This document shows, piece after piece, positions 17,683 through 20,059 of a stretch of 20,059 nucleotides of DNA. This DNA comes from Basidiobolus heterosporus B8920 (lineage: Eukaryota > Basidiobolomycota > Basidiobolomycetes > Basidiobolales > Basidiobolaceae): the NCBI GenBank assembly GCA_000697455.1, contig JNET01030369.1:1-20059 (forward strand). The letters run 5' to 3'. Within the stretch, counting starts at the first letter, position 1; every line of letters begins with the position of its first letter. The translations under genes were made by a program, and so were the position numbers. The notes below the pieces were generated by a model, which saw nothing but the letters and a program-made list of their open reading frames with translations, had not been told where the DNA came from and made no database searches.

Positions 17683-19062
17683 ATGTTGTCCGCTCACGAA
17701 CTAGGTCTTACACGTACCATTACCAATTTACACTCCCCGGACGATGTCAAAATTCGCGTAATGAATGTGCAGCTGTTCCCTGGTTTGTTTGCTGCTGCTG
17801 GCGGGCCACGTTCCGATAGGTCACTATTAGAAGCATTGGTCTCTCAGGGGCATGAAGCGCTCCTATTTGTTGGATGTTTCTTCCATGAAATACAAAATGA
17901 AGAAGTAACAATCGAATCAGTTGAAATTATCAATCCACCAACTGAGAAACCGAAAGAAGTACGCCTCTTTCGACTAAAGTTGAATCAACTTCGGGTAGTG
18001 GCATTCTGTATAGATGATTTGGGAGACGAGGGATTCCACCCTCGACAATTTCCGAGTGAATGGTTACTTGGAAAAGTGGAGAATAAGATGCTTGAGTTTT
18101 ATACGCAACTAGTTCAACTTGAGATCAGACGGTTCAAACCAACTCATTTTCTCTGCAGCGATTACATTGCTCTAAATGCTGCCACAGAGTTTATGCCATG
18201 TGAACAGAGCACATTCAAAGTTATTGTCATAGTCCATGTCACGAACATGCTGCCCTTCGGCCCGCAGGATATAAATCCTCTTATCTCCGCCAACTGGACC
18301 GATGAGTTTAATTCTCATTATACCAAGGTACTGGAAACCCAAGTAACAGGAGTATGGGTAATGAGCAAAGCGGTTCAAGAGTATATATTCAGGTACGGTA
18401 GTACACAAATCCCTGTAAAGCTATTCCCTCTACATCCAAGCCGTTTTGATGCTGCGAATGCACCTACTTACAGCAATTTTGATGAGCCAGGCGCCCGTGT
18501 GTTGGCTATAAATCCTGGTTCTATTAAAGGGTTTTCAATATTTTACCCACTAGCTAGAGAGATGCCTGATACCGAGTTTATTGCAGTAAAAAGTTGGGAC
18601 GTGACTGAATACCATGCGTCTTTATTAAGTAAGCTTGCTAATGTCGAACTGATTTCTCAAATGCCTACGTTGGAGCCTGTGTGGAAAAGAGCCAAGATTC
18701 TTTTGGTTCCCTCAATATGGCTTGAGACATTTGGCAACGTAGTCGTAGAAGCCATGTTACGTGGAATTCCAGTGATATGTAGCAATGCTGGCGGCTTACC
18801 CGAAGCCAAATGTGGCATTGAGCATGGGATTATTCCCGTGACTTTGGCGACGAACGAGCGAGAAGATGATGAAGAAGAGATCAAACGTCATGGCCCTCTC
18901 AAAATCCCTGATAATTCAATTCAGCCATGGATCGATGAAATCACCAACTTGTTGGGTAATCGTACACTTTACGAGAGCATTAGTATTAGAGCACGCCAAG
19001 CAGCACATACAATGGTAAATATCGATGATGGAGATTATGTCAAGTTCCTTCAATCCTTTTAG
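17683..19062 (+). CDS. GT-B fold glycosyltransferase (GT4-like), intronless
   Basis: Transfers a sugar from a nucleotide donor; acceptor and sugar cannot be read from sequence. Seen: one frame of 459 residues with no intron, no signal peptide and no membrane span, so probably cytosolic. The N-terminal half opens with VQLFPGLFAAAGGPRSD, the usual first strand and loop of GT-B enzymes. The C-terminal half has a NPGSIKGF segment and the family signature PSIWLETFGNVVVEAMLRGIPVICSN, with the EX7E pair at E348 and E356, followed by GGLPEA. The second ATG, M27 at 17761, lies just before the first strand and is an equally good start. Inference: the layout and lack of introns resemble bacterial GT4 enzymes, so horizontal transfer is possible. 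An AATAAA lies at 19098-19103. Confidence 0.85.
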   Translation: MLSAHELGLTRTITNLHSPDDVKIRVMNVQLFPGLFAAAGGPRSDRSLLEALVSQGHEALLFVGCFFHEIQNEEVTIESVEIINPPTEKPKEVRLFRLKLNQLRVVAFCIDDLGDEGFHPRQFPSEWLLGKVENKMLEFYTQLVQLEIRRFKPTHFLCSDYIALNAATEFMPCEQSTFKVIVIVHVTNMLPFGPQDINPLISANWTDEFNSHYTKVLETQVTGVWVMSKAVQEYIFRYGSTQIPVKLFPLHPSRFDAANAPTYSNFDEPGARVLAINPGSIKGFSIFYPLAREMPDTEFIAVKSWDVTEYHASLLSKLANVELISQMPTLEPVWKRAKILLVPSIWLETFGNVVVEAMLRGIPVICSNAGGLPEAKCGIEHGIIPVTLATNEREDDEEEIKRHGPLKIPDNSIQPWIDEITNLLGNRTLYESISIRARQAAHTMVNIDDGDYVKFLQSF

Positions 19063-20059
19063 GGTCAGGGACAATTGAGAATGGCTCTTTTCTGCTGAAT
19101 AAAGCATATGTTGGAAGTAGTTTGCAATTGGATTTTAGATAATCTCAGGGTAAAGAAGATGACCTTATCTAGGAACTATTGATGAATGCCATATTTTTGA
19201 ACAGTGGAATGAAACTCTATGAGGAGTCCAACCTAGAGCCTTGACTTGGTATTCTGGGGAAGAGAACTAGGTGTAAATTGGCTGCTGTTCTGTTGATAGC
19301 ACATAATCAAGCAATACGTGACCCAACTACTTCTGCATCTTAGACTCAGCTGTCCCATCTCAGGGAGGGGGAGGCATATGGATTCTGTCAAGACCGGGAG
19401 ATTGGAGATATCCCATTGATTAGTTGGTTCTGGGACAAGCATTTAATACTCACGATTAAGCTGAAGGTCACTGGTTCAATTCCAGTACTAGGCATGTTTT
19501 GGGATAATATTTTGACTTCTATCATTTGATCACTGCATGGTACAATTAATTGACTAACACTTAATAAAGCTGAATGGGCAAGATTCTTCCAGCTTTATTC
19601 TATGACAAGATATTCAAATTTAAACACAGATTTCATGTTACTAGCCATCATGAAATGCCACCACAACTATTGTACCATCACAATGTAATTAAAACACATA
19701 ACTAACAGTAGAAAGGGTTAAGGGGGACAATCCCCAAGTGCTAACATATTGATTTCAAGGAATCAAAACATGCAAGCCATATGATACTGATCTAGCTTTT
19801 TAACAATAGAATATAGAATAGAATAGGGTTAGGGGGGAGGAAAACTGTTGAAATTCACAAAATTTAGCACCTAATTATTCATACTTGATCTCATCCTTAT
19901 TATATTTACTTGGCAATTTCCTCTCACCCAAAAGTCACACTTGGGCTTTACTTGAAATATTTCTCAGTAACTTAGAAGTACCCAGAATACTTGACTTTCT
20001 CAGACACATCCAAATGACTCCACACTTTGCACACATGTTCCTGGGACCTTCCTTAACCC
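19063..20059. other. Gene-poor right end
   Basis: 997 bp with no supported coding region on either strand. It holds the poly(A) signal of the glycosyltransferase (AATAAA, 19098-19103), a tRNA-like fragment near 19421-19494, and two G-rich words (GGGTTAAGGGGG at 19717 and GGGTTAGGGGGG at 19827). The only frame near 70 codons (19233-19442, minus) lacks motifs. Confidence 0.6.
19421..19494 (+). other. tRNA-like relic or tRNA-derived SINE head
   Basis: Seen: a perfect T-arm (ACTGG, 7-base loop TTCAATT, CCAGT, 19470-19486) containing a good Pol III B box, GGTTCAATTCC (19473-19483). A 5-bp hairpin with a 7-base loop (TTAAT/ATTAA, 19443-19459) lies where an anticodon arm could be. TAGTTGG at 19421 recalls a D-loop. 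Against an intact tRNA: base 33 of that loop is C, not T; ten bases separate the two arms; and no 5' strand pairs with the 3' ACTAGGC. I therefore call a decayed tRNA or a SINE head, not a functional tRNA. Confidence 0.35.

Overview
This window looks like nuclear DNA from a fungus with many short introns, probably an early-diverging (non-Dikarya) lineage; I cannot name the species. The main reasons are GT-AG introns mostly 53-103 bp long, a secreted chitin deacetylase with a GPI-type tail, an MDM1/SNX-RGS membrane tether, a fungal-type YANK/STK32 kinase, and an ATP6AP2-like ectodomain protein, a family I believe budding yeast lacks. Most genes had to be assembled by hand across introns. Continuous open frames show only fragments, and one ten-exon gene (eIF2B alpha) is almost invisible without splicing.

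Layout from left to right: the 5' part of an STK32-type kinase (minus, 893 to past the left edge); a repeat-bearing spacer; guanine deaminase (minus, 3147-1789); a 465-bp divergent promoter; an isochorismatase-family cysteine hydrolase (plus, 3613-4250); a predicted secreted or ER-lumenal protein kinase (plus, 4584-6225); an ATP6AP2/renin-receptor-like ectodomain protein without a membrane anchor (plus, 6526-7777); eIF2B alpha (minus, 9565-7945), convergent with the previous gene; a 1322-residue SNX-RGS/Mdm1-type protein (minus, 14515-10061) with a C2 domain between PXA and RGS; a 1.2-kb divergent spacer; a family 4 carbohydrate esterase, chitin deacetylase type (plus, 15756-16756); an A/T-rich spacer with two tandem-repeat blocks; an intronless GT-B glycosyltransferase (plus, 17683-19062); and about 1 kb with no recognisable gene except a tRNA-like relic.

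There is no operon logic, as expected for a eukaryote. The possible functional links are the head-to-head guanine deaminase and isochorismatase-family genes, which share one promoter region and may both serve nitrogen-ring catabolism, and three proteins that enter the secretory pathway (kinase, ATP6AP2-like, chitin deacetylase). I found no mobile element with coding capacity, no CRISPR array, no rRNA and no intact tRNA.

The observations most worth a second look are the PXA-C2-RGS-PX-nexin C architecture, the kinase with a signal peptide, the anchorless ATP6AP2-like protein, the intronless glycosyltransferase, and repeated exact short tandem duplications confined to introns and spacers.
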